From NCBI RefSeq assembly GCF_017313085.1, contig NZ_JAFLNF010000002.1:744001-808000 (forward strand): a stretch of DNA of 64,000 bases, read 5' to 3'. Each line of letters starts with the position of its first letter. Position 1 is the first letter of the stretch. Below are positions 29,096-37,339 of the stretch, piece after piece. The notes below the pieces were generated by a model. It was not told the DNA's origin, searched no databases, and saw only the letters and a list, made by a program, of their open reading frames with translations. The DNA comes from Roseibium limicola. GTDB lineage: Bacteria > Pseudomonadota > Alphaproteobacteria > Rhizobiales > Stappiaceae. The translations under genes and the position numbers were made by a program.

Positions 29096-30073
29096 ATGCT
29101 TCGCCTAATCGCCCTCGCCGCCTGCATGTTGGCCGCTCTTGCGGTGACGCCTGTCAAGGCCAAATCAGGTCCGGTGCTCCGATCCGAGATTTCGATCCTG
29201 GCGGAACTCGTCACCGTTGGCGATTTCTACCAGTCTGCAGGCGCCTACGCCTCCGTGCCGCTGTTTCAGGCCCCGGACATCGGTGTCACCGGATCCGTTC
29301 CGGCTGAAGATGTCGCCCGCCGCGCCCGCGCAGCAGGATTGACGGGGGCCGGAACCGACGGCCTGAGCGCCGTCACGGTTCACCGCCGTGCCGAGATTTT
29401 CGATGCGGAACGGCTGAAGCGACTGAGTGCAGCAGCCTTGGCGGAACGCGATGCCAGTCTGACAATAGCGGACCTGGATATCTCCTTCTTCCGTGACCCC
29501 GCACCGCTGCAGGCCGACCCTGCCGACATGGAACCTGTTCGGGTGGATCAGGTGTTGTGGTCCCGCAATGACGGGCGCTTCACCCTGACCTTCTCGGTAG
29601 CAGGCCCCCGCGGTCGCCAGCCCCTGACCCTTTCCGGCTACGCTCGTGAAATGGTCGAGGTCGCCGTCCTGGCCCGCCCGCTGTCACGCGGCAATATCTT
29701 GAAGGCGGAAGACCTGACTGTCGCGCGTCTGCCTATTCAGCAGGTTCCGGCTCGGTCGGTGGTCGATATTACGGAAGTTGTCGGCCTTGCAGCCCGCGTC
29801 AATATGCGGCCGAACAGCCCGCTGACCCGTACCAACTTTGAACGGCCGGTGCTTGTGACGCGCAATGAAAAGGTCACCCTGACCTTGCAGATGCCAGGCA
29901 TGCGACTGACCACCCGAGGCCAGGCAATGGAGGACGGCTCCCAAGGCGATATCATCGACATCATGAACCTGGAATCCCGCCGGATCGTCACCGCCGAAGT
30001 CGTCTCTCGCGGTCAGGTCCGCATCCTGTCCCCCGCCGCACGCGTCGCCAGCCTTGAAGGAGCCGTCGAATGA
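29096..30073 (+). CDS. flgA: Flagellar P-ring assembly chaperone FlgA
   Basis: 325 residues. A signal peptide (LRLIALAACMLAALAVTPVKA) directs it to the periplasm, where FlgA helps FlgI polymerise around the rod. The C-terminal SAF-type domain shows VAVLARPLSRGNILKAEDLTVARLP and DIIDIMNLESRRIVTAEVVSRGQV. RBS GGAG is 8 bases upstream of the ATG. Its stop overlaps the flgH start. Confidence 0.93.
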   Translation: MLRLIALAACMLAALAVTPVKAKSGPVLRSEISILAELVTVGDFYQSAGAYASVPLFQAPDIGVTGSVPAEDVARRARAAGLTGAGTDGLSAVTVHRRAEIFDAERLKRLSAAALAERDASLTIADLDISFFRDPAPLQADPADMEPVRVDQVLWSRNDGRFTLTFSVAGPRGRQPLTLSGYAREMVEVAVLARPLSRGNILKAEDLTVARLPIQQVPARSVVDITEVVGLAARVNMRPNSPLTRTNFERPVLVTRNEKVTLTLQMPGMRLTTRGQAMEDGSQGDIIDIMNLESRRIVTAEVVSRGQVRILSPAARVASLEGAVE

Positions 30074-30864
30074 CCCTGCTGCACCTTTCCCTGCGCAATC
30101 GACGCTCCCGTCTCCATCAGTTTGCACGTGGCGCCTCGATGACCGCCCTGACCTTGCTTGCCGCCACATTGGCTGCCTGCGGCACGGCGGACAAGCTGGC
30201 CCAGGTCGGTCAGCAGCCACACCTGAATGCCATACAGGATCCACGCACGACCCCCGGCTATCGGCCGGTACAAATGCCGATGCCCGAGCCGCAAAGCGCT
30301 CACTACAGTCCGAACTCGCTGTGGCGCTCCGGTAACCGGGCCTTCTTTGAGGATCAACGCGCCAAACAGATCGGCGACATCCTGACGGTGGTCGTGACCA
30401 TTTCTGACAGCGCCCAATTTGACAACCAGACTGACCGCTCACGCTCAGACAGCACCTCCGCAGGCGCCGGTGGCGCTCTCGGCACGGCACTCGATATCAT
30501 CGGCCTGCCGGCAGGCGTATCCGCAAGCGATCTGGCCTCCATCGACAGCAGCTCAGCCTTCTCCGGCTCTGGCAGCGTCGACCGCGAAGAAAAGCTGGAA
30601 ACGACCATTGCAGCAGTCGTCCTGCAGGTTCTCCCGAACGGCAATATGGTGATCGAAGGGCGGCAGGAAGTGCGCGTCAACAACGAGGTGCGTGAGCTGG
30701 TGGTCGCAGGTGTCGTCCGACCGGAAGACATCACCTCCGAAAACACAATCGCCAGCGAGAAGATCGCCGAAGCCCGCATCGGATATGGCGGCCGTGGTCA
30801 GCTGACAGATGTTCAGCAACCTCGCTATGGCAGTCAGGTCCTGGACATCATGCTGCCTTTCTGA
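30070..30864 (+). CDS. flgH: Flagellar L-ring lipoprotein FlgH
   Basis: 264 residues. The start overlaps the flgA stop (ATGA). A long n-region leads to a lipoprotein signal with lipobox LAAC (LLAATLAACGT). Characteristic FlgH segments are SLWRSGNRAFFEDQRAKQIGDILTVVV, VLQVLPNGNMVIEGRQEVRVNNE and the terminal YGSQVLDIMLPF. It forms the outer-membrane L ring. Last gene of the flgF operon; a strong terminator follows. Confidence 0.96.
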   Translation: MTLLHLSLRNRRSRLHQFARGASMTALTLLAATLAACGTADKLAQVGQQPHLNAIQDPRTTPGYRPVQMPMPEPQSAHYSPNSLWRSGNRAFFEDQRAKQIGDILTVVVTISDSAQFDNQTDRSRSDSTSAGAGGALGTALDIIGLPAGVSASDLASIDSSSAFSGSGSVDREEKLETTIAAVVLQVLPNGNMVIEGRQEVRVNNEVRELVVAGVVRPEDITSENTIASEKIAEARIGYGGRGQLTDVQQPRYGSQVLDIMLPF

Positions 30865-30952
30865 CCCCGGCCGTTTCCGCCAGGGTGCTCCCTCCCCTTT
30901 TCACAGTCCCCCTGTGGTCGGCCGGCGTTCTAGAAGCCGAACGACCACAGAT

Positions 30953-30998
30953 AACGGGCACGATGTCTCGCTCCCCGAGCATCGTGCCCGTTTTCTTT
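30953..30998 (+). terminator. Rho-independent terminator of flgFGAH operon
   Basis: AACGGGCACGATG (30953-30965) pairs with CATCGTGCCCGTT (30980-30992) and is followed by TTCTTT. Confidence 0.9.
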
Positions 30999-31046
30999 GT
31001 CCCAGTTGCCGATCCAGAGTGGCAGTCCAAAAAGCCCGTCGCACAA

Positions 31047-31082
31047 ACAAAAAAGGCTCACCCGCCAAGCGGATGAGCCTTG
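31047..31082 (-). terminator. Rho-independent terminator of dksA
   Basis: On the minus strand AAGGCTCA-TCCGC and GCGG-GTGAGCCTT form a stem with one mismatch, followed by TTTTGTTTG. Confidence 0.85.
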
Positions 31083-31111
31083 ATTTTATTCGCCGAGATT
31101 GGCGAAGGTCA

Positions 31112-31528
31112 TCAGTCGTCGCGATAAACTTTCTCGCGCCGCTCGTGAGCTTCCTGCGCCTCAATAGACAAAGTCGCGATAGGACGTGCTTCCAGACGGC
31201 GTACGGAGATCGGGTCTCCCGTTTCTTCGCAATAGCCGTATGTCTTGTCAGAGATACGCTCAAGCGCGTCATTGATCTTGGAGATCAACTTGCGTTGGCG
31301 ATCCCTGGCACGCAGTTCAATAGACCGATCAGTTTCAGACGAGGCCCGGTCAGCGAAGTCCGGGTGATTCTGACTTTCTTCCTGAAGGTTCGCAAGGGTT
31401 TCCTTGCTTTCCCGAAGAATGTCATCCTTCCAGGCGAGCAACTTGTTCTTGAAGTACTCGCGCTGCCTTTCATTCATGAACGGCTCGTCGTCCGAGGGTC
31501 GATATGCAGACTCAAGTTCAACCGTCAT
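31112..31528 (-). CDS. dksA: RNA polymerase-binding transcription factor DksA (cysteine-poor)
   Basis: 138 residues from the ATG at 31528 (MTVELESAYRPSDDEP), with GGAG upstream. DksA enters the RNA polymerase secondary channel and acts with ppGpp. The coiled coil (~25-100) carries the Asp-containing tip, PDFADRASSETDRSIELRARDRQRKL. The C-terminal globular domain keeps YGYCEETGDPISVRRLEARPIATLSIEAQEAHERRE, but only one of the four zinc-finger Cys remains (others are Thr, Ser and Ala). As far as I recall, this zinc-poor form is common in alphaproteobacteria. It lies between flgH and fliX, with its own terminator. Confidence 0.93.
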   Translation of the reverse strand: MTVELESAYRPSDDEPFMNERQREYFKNKLLAWKDDILRESKETLANLQEESQNHPDFADRASSETDRSIELRARDRQRKLISKINDALERISDKTYGYCEETGDPISVRRLEARPIATLSIEAQEAHERREKVYRDD

Positions 31529-31693
31529 CGATAGCTCCGGATTACCGTTAGGCCGGGCGCAATATATCCCCACGCACCGCAACCCACAACGGTCCATTTG
31601 GTAAAATTGACGCCAGTGAAAGTTTAGTTAATTCAATTGGATACATCGAAAAGCTTACATAGCCATCACAGTACTGCCCACCGCTGCGTCACC

Positions 31694-32113
31694 TTAATCG
31701 TAGAATCGGCCGAGTTTCGCCAGCTCTACCTTGGCCCGCAGTTCGATCTCTCGGAGCACGGCTTCGACCTTTTCGTCGCCGCTGTCGATCTCGTCCGACA
31801 GCCGGCTGCTAAGCCGCTCCAGCCGATCTTCCGAGACACGCCCCGCCAGCAGGTCGGCCTTCAGCTGATCAAGCGTATCGAGCAGATCGTGCCCGCGCTG
31901 TGTAGCCTGCCGCTTGCGGTTCGGTTCTTCTTCCACTTCCTGCAGAGCCAACAGGGCATCCATGCCATGAATGCCACTCGAACCAGACATCGCCCCGGCC
32001 TGAGAGGTTTCAGTTCCAGAATCCAGCGTGAACGCGCCGGAAGCGCCACCGGCCTTCTTCTTCGAGCCACGCCCCTGCACACCCGTTACCGGGGATTGTC
32101 CGTTGATCCGCAT
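31694..32113 (-). CDS. fliX: Flagellar assembly regulator FliX
   Basis: 139 residues from the ATG at 32113 (MRINGQSPVTGVQ); an ATG at 32122 would add three residues. A Gly/Ser-rich N-terminal half is followed by the conserved helical FliX domain: GMDALLALQEVEEEPNRKRQATQRGHDLLDTLDQLKADLLAGRVS and a C-terminal VLREIELRAKVELAKL. Known role in Caulobacter: FliX couples early basal-body assembly to activity of FlbD, the activator of sigma-54 flagellar promoters. Divergent from flgI, whose promoter is sigma-54-like, a conserved arrangement. Confidence 0.92.
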   Translation of the reverse strand: MRINGQSPVTGVQGRGSKKKAGGASGAFTLDSGTETSQAGAMSGSSGIHGMDALLALQEVEEEPNRKRQATQRGHDLLDTLDQLKADLLAGRVSEDRLERLSSRLSDEIDSGDEKVEAVLREIELRAKVELAKLGRFYD

Positions 32114-32328
32114 GAGCTCCATCCGTTTCTTGTCAGCTGCGTTGCCAGAACATCACCTGATGCACGCCCGCAGACGTCAGAATCTTCCCCATAGGGTAAA
32201 TGAGTCCGGGGGGAATCGGCAATATTTGCCGAACGCTTCCACACCACTCATTCTTAAAAACGCAAGAAGAACGAAGTTATATTATAAAAATCAGTTACTT
32301 AATCAGAACTCTGAACCCTTTTCCAAAC

Positions 32329-32343
32329 TGGCATGACCCTCGC
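32329..32343 (+). promoter_or_regulatory. Sigma-54-type promoter of flgI operon
   Basis: TGGCATGACCCTCGC: GG (32330-32331) and GC (32342-32343) are ten bases apart, with TGGCA at -24 and TCGC at -12. The flanks resemble the flgF promoter (AAACTGGCA... and CATATTGC). The predicted leader is ~58 nt. Confidence 0.65.
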
Positions 32344-32413
32344 ATATTGCCAAGCGAAGCTCGAAGTTCATGTGCACGGCACTGCTTCGGTCCAGCCACT
32401 ACGGAATTTAGGT

Positions 32414-33529
32414 ATGAACACCGGCATGGTTTTTCGTTTCCTGACTGTTGTCCTCTGCGTGACCCTCCTCACGTCCGCCGCCCTTGCTGCGTCGCGGATC
32501 AAGGACATCGCTGACTTCGAGGGCATTCGTGAAAACCAGCTCATCGGCTACGGCCTCGTCGTCGGCCTGAACGGCACCGGGGACAGCCTCCGTAACACCC
32601 CCTTCACCCAGCAGAGCTTGCAGGCAATGCTGGAGCGACTGGGCGTCAACACCCGTGACGTTGACCTGAACACCAATACCGTCGCTGCCGTAATGGTAAC
32701 AGCAAACTTGCCGCCTTTCGCCACACAAGGGACGCGGATCGACGTGAACGTCAGCGCCCTTGGCAATGCAGCCTCTCTTCAGGGCGGAACGCTTCTGGTC
32801 ACCCCTCTCGTCGGCGCAGATGGGGAAGTCTACTCCATCGCCCAGGGCTCAGTCGCCGTCGCCGGGTTTTCCGCCCAGGCTGACGCAGCCTCCGTGGTTC
32901 GCGGCGTTCCAACCTCCGGACGCATCGCCAATGGCGGCTTGGTGGAACGCGAAGTTGAATTCAAGCTCGCGTCGCTGACCACCCTGCGTCTGGCTTTGCG
33001 CAACCCGGACCTGACCACATCCCGCCGCATCGCTTTGTCGATCAATGAACTGATCGGCATGCCGACCGCAGAACCGCTTGATCCAGGAACGGTGCGCATT
33101 GACCTGCCGCGCGAGTACAACGGCAACATTGTCGATCTGCTGACCGACATCGAACAGCTGATCGTCGAACCGGACCTGCCAGCCAAGGTCGTGATTGACG
33201 AAAACTCCGGCATCATCGTCATGGGGCAGGATGTGAAGGTCTCCACTGTGGCCGTTGCCCAGGGCAACCTCACCGTCACCATCGCGGAAACACCTCAGGT
33301 GTCTCAGCCCCTCCCCTTCGCCAACGGTCAGACCCAGGTGCTGCCCCGCTCCGATCTCATGATCAATGACGATGCGGATGCAAAGCTGGCAATCGTGCCT
33401 CAATCCGTGACGTTGAAACAGCTGGTCGATGGCCTGAACGCCCTCGGCATCGGCCCGCGCGACATGATCTCCATTCTTCAGGCCATCAAGGCTTCAGGTG
33501 CCCTCCAAGCCGAAATCGAGGTTCTGTGA
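32414..33529 (+). CDS. flgI: Flagellar P-ring protein FlgI
   Basis: 371 residues from the ATG at 32414 (MNTGMVFRFLTVVLCVTLLTSAALA), which opens a good Sec signal peptide; an in-frame start at 32333 would lie on the promoter. Family blocks: SRIKDIADFEGIRENQLIGYGLVVGLNGTGD and the C-terminal TLKQLVDGLNALGIGPRDMISILQAIKASGALQAEIEVL. It forms the periplasmic P ring around the distal rod. The next gene follows at once. Confidence 0.97.
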   Translation: MNTGMVFRFLTVVLCVTLLTSAALAASRIKDIADFEGIRENQLIGYGLVVGLNGTGDSLRNTPFTQQSLQAMLERLGVNTRDVDLNTNTVAAVMVTANLPPFATQGTRIDVNVSALGNAASLQGGTLLVTPLVGADGEVYSIAQGSVAVAGFSAQADAASVVRGVPTSGRIANGGLVEREVEFKLASLTTLRLALRNPDLTTSRRIALSINELIGMPTAEPLDPGTVRIDLPREYNGNIVDLLTDIEQLIVEPDLPAKVVIDENSGIIVMGQDVKVSTVAVAQGNLTVTIAETPQVSQPLPFANGQTQVLPRSDLMINDDADAKLAIVPQSVTLKQLVDGLNALGIGPRDMISILQAIKASGALQAEIEVL

Positions 33530-33531
33530 TC

Positions 33532-33855
33532 ATGGTAGATACAGCAACCACCCTGACCGGCCAGTACGGACTGAACACCGCCAGCGCAGCGCTGAGCAGG
33601 GCTTCAATAAGCTCAGAAAAAACCGATGTGCGCGAAGCCGCCGAAGAGTTTGAGAGCGTTTTCCTGCGCACCATGCTGCAGAACATGTTCACCGGCCTCG
33701 ATGAGGGCGGCACCTGGGGCAAAGGCCACGGCTCGGAAGCCTGGCAAGGAATGCTCATCGAAGAATACGCCAAGAACATCAGCCAAGCAGGCGGCGTCGG
33801 TCTGGCCGACTCTGTTGAACGTCAACTGCTGCAAATGCAGGAGAGCGCACAATGA
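33532..33855 (+). CDS. flgJ: Rod-binding protein (FlgJ N-terminal domain type)
   Basis: 107 residues from the ATG at 33532; a GTG at 33526 overlapping the flgI stop is also possible. It contains only the rod-binding domain (VREAAEEFESVFLRTMLQNMFTGLDEGGTWGKGHGSEAWQGMLIEEYAKNIS). The C-terminal muramidase domain of enterobacterial FlgJ is absent, as in most alphaproteobacteria, so cell-wall cutting must be done by another enzyme. Position after flgI and before an FlgN-like gene is conserved. Confidence 0.9.
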   Translation: MVDTATTLTGQYGLNTASAALSRASISSEKTDVREAAEEFESVFLRTMLQNMFTGLDEGGTWGKGHGSEAWQGMLIEEYAKNISQAGGVGLADSVERQLLQMQESAQ

Positions 33856-34340
33856 CCGTACAAAATCAGGCCCTCGACCTCCCCTTCTCGTTGGAGCGTC
33901 CGCAAAACCCGGCCGAGGCCAACAGCTTTTGCGAAGCGTTGGGAGACACGATGGAACATCTTCTTGAGCTGATCGAAACGGAAACCGGGCTCGTGCGCGC
34001 GGGCAAGTTGAAGGACGCTGGCACGTTGCAGCCCGAAAAAGCCCGTCTGATCCACGCCTATACCCGCGGCATGCTTTGCGCCAAGCAGCACGCCGTTGCA
34101 CTCGGCAACCTGTCCCCCGCTGGATCGCACAACCTGCGCCGTCGGCACGCCGAATTTCAGCCTGTCCTGCGGATCAATCTGGCTGTCCTATCGGCTGCCC
34201 GTGATGTCACCAACACGATCGTCACGACCGTTGCCAAGGCGGTTGGCGCCCAGCAATCGACCACAACCTACGGACCGACCGGCCAGGCCCCTTCTATCTC
34301 CAAGAGTGCAAACGGTATTGCGATCAATCAGAGCCTTTGA
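33852..34340 (+). CDS. FlgN/FlbY-like flagellar chaperone
   Basis: 162 residues, overlapping the previous gene by four bases (ATGA). A mostly helical protein whose core FCEALGDTMEHLLELIETETGLVRAGKLKDAGTLQPEKARLIHAY resembles FlgN-type export chaperones (binding FlgK and FlgL) and the FlbY protein downstream of flgI in Caulobacter. The C-terminal ~40 residues are Ser/Thr-rich and probably flexible. Last gene of the flgI operon, followed by a terminator. FlgN versus FlbY naming is uncertain. Confidence 0.8.
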   Translation: MTVQNQALDLPFSLERPQNPAEANSFCEALGDTMEHLLELIETETGLVRAGKLKDAGTLQPEKARLIHAYTRGMLCAKQHAVALGNLSPAGSHNLRRRHAEFQPVLRINLAVLSAARDVTNTIVTTVAKAVGAQQSTTTYGPTGQAPSISKSANGIAINQSL

Positions 34341-34380
34341 CAGTTCGGCTTTCTGCATAAAATGCCCCGCAACTGCAATG

Positions 34381-34405
34381 GAGCGCCTCACAGGGCGCTC
34401 TTTTT
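34381..34405 (+). terminator. Rho-independent terminator of flgI operon
   Basis: GAGCGCC (34381-34387) pairs with GGCGCTC (34394-34400) and is followed by TTTTT. Confidence 0.9.
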
Positions 34406-34854
34406 GGTTTTTCGGCCGGAAGAAGGCCTCACGTCATTACGCTGTCTTGCGAGAAGACGTTGCCAGCAAGGCGCATTAAATTGCCCCAAAGGCATCTTGA
34501 ACCAACAGACATATAATACGCATTCAGTCTCGTAGGCCGCCCGCGCGACATCGGCCCACGGTTTCGGTCCACTTTCTGGCCAAAGAAACAGCGACAAACC
34601 TGTTGATGGCACCAGACACCCCATCGTCAACACCAGAGAAAGTCGAAAAATCGGCCATTTCACGTCGATCCGATCGATTTCCCTAGCAGCTGAATAAATC
34701 ACAACCACCTGAATTTAAATGAACTTTCCAACAGACACTGATTCGAAATTGAGTTTGATTTAATTCGTAACCAATTGATTAAGTTTCGATTCATTCCCCT
34801 ACGTTATTCTTGTCCGTATCGGGTCTTGAAACGAGCCACCCGGAGGAACGGATT
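34406..34854. other. Intergenic gap before flaG, no gene seen
   Basis: About 450 bp with no credible ORF. The last ~150 bp are strongly AT-rich with repeated TTGATT/ATTGA-like words and probably hold the flaG promoter. No sigma-54 GG-N10-GC element or CtrA full site was found here. Confidence 0.5.
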
Positions 34855-35241
34855 ATGGATACTGCATTAGTCCGGCCGCAAGTGCCGACCTATTCGGCCA
34901 TCACGCCGGAAACGAGAGCCCCCGAAAGGGTGACGCCAGCCGCCAATACCGACCTGCCGGTCGAAAAGACCGTGTCACCGACGGATCAAGGCAATGAAAG
35001 CCGACGCGCGTCTGACAACCCGCGAACGCAAGAACCTCTCTCGGGACGATTGAATATCGAGCGACAAAACTTTATCGACCCCGAAAGCGAAAGCCTGATC
35101 TACCAGGCAAAGAACAGCGACACGGGTGAAGTGGTTCAGCAAATCCCAAGCGAAAGCCTTCGCCGGGTACGCGCTTACACCAGGTCAATCGCTGAACAAG
35201 CAGCCCCTCCCGCTTCACAGCGCGCAGCAACCACTGCCTGA
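34855..35241 (+). CDS. flaG: FlaG-like flagellar protein
   Basis: 128 residues from the ATG at 34855 (MDTALVRPQVPTYS), directly preceded by GGAGGAACGGATT, a strong RBS. The first ~75 residues are Pro/Thr-rich and look disordered. The C-terminal ~45 residues (ESLIYQAKNSDTGEVVQQIPSESLRRVRAY) match the FlaG core, in which a ...TGEVV-x-QIPSE... hairpin is diagnostic. FlaG is linked to filament length in other bacteria. It stands alone just before the flagellin array. Confidence 0.75.
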   Translation: MDTALVRPQVPTYSAITPETRAPERVTPAANTDLPVEKTVSPTDQGNESRRASDNPRTQEPLSGRLNIERQNFIDPESESLIYQAKNSDTGEVVQQIPSESLRRVRAYTRSIAEQAAPPASQRAATTA

Positions 35242-35955
35242 AAACAATACATGGCATTTGCGGCAGATGAGCTCTGCCGCAACTGGACCAGGAACTAAAG
35301 CGGCAAAATCACCCAGCAACACATTCTGCTGAAGTCTGTGCGCGCCAGCCATTTGCCTGAGCACCCTTCCCGCACGACCTTGCCAATCCCCTGAATTTGC
35401 CCGAGTGACTTTGGCTGGCCGCATGAAGCGATGCGCCGAAGCCAAGCTTCAAGCAGAATGCTTCTTGACCGCACGCCACCAGAGCCGTGCCCTCGGAGCA
35501 CCACGCCCAAGGCAAGCATCGCCTGATGCCCTGAGCTTCTGATTGACACTCCGCCAGGTAAGAAATTCTCCTTATCGGCACTGCAACGACCACAGCCAGC
35601 CTGACCACCCAACATTCTCAGAGCCCAAGAAGCCGCTTCCCCAGAGTTTTGCACCCCCTTCCCCAAGGGAGGATCCATGCCGAGCTCACCTGCGCGTTTA
35701 CCAATAACGCCGACCTCATGCCAAATTTCATTGGCAAAATTACCCTTGTCTAAATCACTAGAAACAAAGCACCCAGACCCCAACAGCTCCTTCGCAATAC
35801 CCCCCAGACTGCAATATGGTAAACAGTAAAAGAAGGCGAGTAAGACAAAATTTACTATGAGACTTAACCAATTACGTTTTCTAATATTTAATCTTAAGAA
35901 CGAGTAACAAATAAAATTAAGATTCAATACAAATTTTAACAGCAGAGTTCGGTTG
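35242..35955. other. Long gap between flaG and first flagellin gene
   Basis: About 710 bp. The first ~400 bp have mixed composition; the last ~170 bp are very AT-rich. A minus-strand frame stays open from 35295 to 35927 (TTG start, no RBS, Cys/Trp-rich, no recognisable family), which I do not accept as a gene. TTAACC occurs at 35864, as upstream of other flagellins. No stable terminator after flaG was noticed. Confidence 0.4.
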
Positions 35956-35997
35956 TCATTCAGGAAGAATGATTAGGGAAAACAGAAGGAACTCTGT
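35956..35997 (+). promoter_or_regulatory. Leader hairpin pair of flagellin 1 (AGGAA loops)
   Basis: Hairpin 1: TCATTC (35956-35961), loop AGGAA, GAATGA (35967-35972). Hairpin 2: ACAGA (35982-35986), loop AGGAAC, TCTGT (35993-35997). The second loop contains the Shine-Dalgarno AGGA, eight bases from the ATG. Candidate binding site for a translational regulator such as FlbT or CsrA. Confidence 0.6.
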
Positions 35998-35998
35998 G

Positions 35999-37147
35999 AT
36001 GGGTGGCATTACTCTTTCAAGCGCAGTGCGCAATAACTTGAACTCTCTCCAAGCAACCTCTCAGCTGATGAGCTCGGTTCAGGAGAAACTGTCTACGGGC
36101 AAGAAGGTCAACTCGGCCCTCGACAACCCGAACTCCTTCTTCACCGCAAAGGGCCTGGAAAATCGCGCAAGCGATCTGTCCACCCTGCTGGACGACATGG
36201 GGCAGTCGATCCAGACACTGAAAGCGGCGGACAAGGGCATTGAAGCCATTTCCGATCTGGTCGATTCCGCCAAGGCGAAAGCGAACCAGGCTCAACAGAC
36301 ATCCAGTCAGTCCGAGCGTGCGCAATATGCCAAGGAATACAATGAGCTTCTGACGCAGATTGAAGATCTGGCAAAGGACAGCGGCTACGGCGGCAAGAAC
36401 TTGCTTGGCGGCACCGGTAACGATCTGTCGGTGACCTTCAATGAGGACGGATCGTCCTCCCTGTCGATTTCGTCAGTCGATTACTCCGACACGACGTCTT
36501 CAACTGGGCTGAACCTGTCGGACTTGACGGAAGCAACTTCCGGCACCTCCACCATTGCCCTGAACACCACCGCAACGGGCAGCGCAGCCCTGACAGGTGG
36601 CAATCTGCTGACCGACGACGGTGACTTTGCTGCGGGTGACGTTCTCACCTTTACAGATGCCAACGGCACGGAAATCGGCACTCTGGAAGTCACCGATACG
36701 ACCACCGTGGACGACCTGGAGGCCGCGATCGATGCCATTGACGGCGCAAGCGCGACCCTGGCAGCTGGCACGCTGACGACGACATCAGACTTCAAGCTGA
36801 CCATCTCGTCTGACGGCGCCCTCGCCGACACGACAACCGATGGTACGGATTCGTCCTTTGCAACTGACAGCTCGATCGACTCGACCCTGAGCTCTCTGAA
36901 GAACGCCCAGGACACGCTTCGTGCCCAGGCCTCAACCTTCGGTACCAACCTCTCCATCGTCGAAAGTCGCCAGGACTTCACCAAGGCGATCATCAACACA
37001 TTGGAGGAAGGCGCCGGAAAACTGACCCTTGCGGACACCAACGAGGAAGGCGCAAACCTGCTGGCACTGCAGACTCAGCAGACTTTGGCCTCAACATCCC
37101 TGTCTCTTGCCGCTCAGGCAGATCAGAATGTTCTTCGCCTCTTCTAA
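35999..37147 (+). CDS. Flagellin 1
   Basis: 382 residues from the ATG at 35999 (MGGITLSSAVRNNLNSLQATSQ), with AAGGA eight bases upstream. The N-terminal D0/D1 domain (to ~165) contains EKLSTGKKVNSALDNPNSFFTAKGLENRASDL; the C-terminal D1/D0 ends LTLADTNEEGANLLALQTQQ...QNVLRLF. The exposed middle holds one Flagellin_IN-like module (AAGDVLTFTDANGTEIGTLEVTDTTTVDDLEAAID). Exported as filament subunit. First of five tandem flagellin genes; highly similar to flagellins 2 and 3. Its own leader hairpins and terminator make it a monocistronic unit. Confidence 0.96.
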   Translation: MGGITLSSAVRNNLNSLQATSQLMSSVQEKLSTGKKVNSALDNPNSFFTAKGLENRASDLSTLLDDMGQSIQTLKAADKGIEAISDLVDSAKAKANQAQQTSSQSERAQYAKEYNELLTQIEDLAKDSGYGGKNLLGGTGNDLSVTFNEDGSSSLSISSVDYSDTTSSTGLNLSDLTEATSGTSTIALNTTATGSAALTGGNLLTDDGDFAAGDVLTFTDANGTEIGTLEVTDTTTVDDLEAAIDAIDGASATLAAGTLTTTSDFKLTISSDGALADTTTDGTDSSFATDSSIDSTLSSLKNAQDTLRAQASTFGTNLSIVESRQDFTKAIINTLEEGAGKLTLADTNEEGANLLALQTQQTLASTSLSLAAQADQNVLRLF

Positions 37148-37173
37148 AATGACGCAATAGTAAAAACAAAGAG

Positions 37174-37202
37174 ATGGCGGAAAATACCCCGCCATTTCTT
37201 TG
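37174..37202 (+). terminator. Terminator of flagellin 1
   Basis: ATGGCGG (37174-37180) pairs with CCGCCAT (37189-37195) and is followed by TTCTTTGG. Confidence 0.75.
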
Positions 37203-37223
37203 GATGTTTTTAGATTAACTTAA

Positions 37224-37242
37224 GGTTAGATTGTTGCTAACC
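37224..37242 (+). promoter_or_regulatory. GGTTA-N9-TAACC inverted repeat upstream of flagellin 2
   Basis: TTAAGGTTA and CTAACCATGTTT flank nine bases. The same pair (N8) stands at the same distance before flagellin 3. It ends 98 bp before the ATG. Probable activator or CtrA-half-site element of the promoter. Confidence 0.45.
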
Positions 37243-37291
37243 ATGTTTATTAACAGCTGTTTACACTTGGAGATGCCATTTTCACCGTGCT

Positions 37292-37333
37292 GAACCCAGG
37301 AAGGGTTCTGTAACGCGTAATCCTAGAAAGGAT
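37292..37333 (+). promoter_or_regulatory. Leader hairpin pair of flagellin 2
   Basis: Hairpin 1: GAACCC (37292-37297), loop AGGAA, GGGTTC (37303-37308). Hairpin 2: ATCCT (37320-37324), loop AGAA, AGGAT (37329-37333). The 3' arm of hairpin 2 is the Shine-Dalgarno itself, so folding would hide it. Confidence 0.65.
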
Positions 37334-37339
37334 CAAAAA

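Noticed and set aside
35295..35927. Minus-strand frame of 210 codons in a real gap
   Set aside because: TTG start without RBS, unusual Cys/Trp content, poor codon pattern and no family. Kept only as an open question in the findings.
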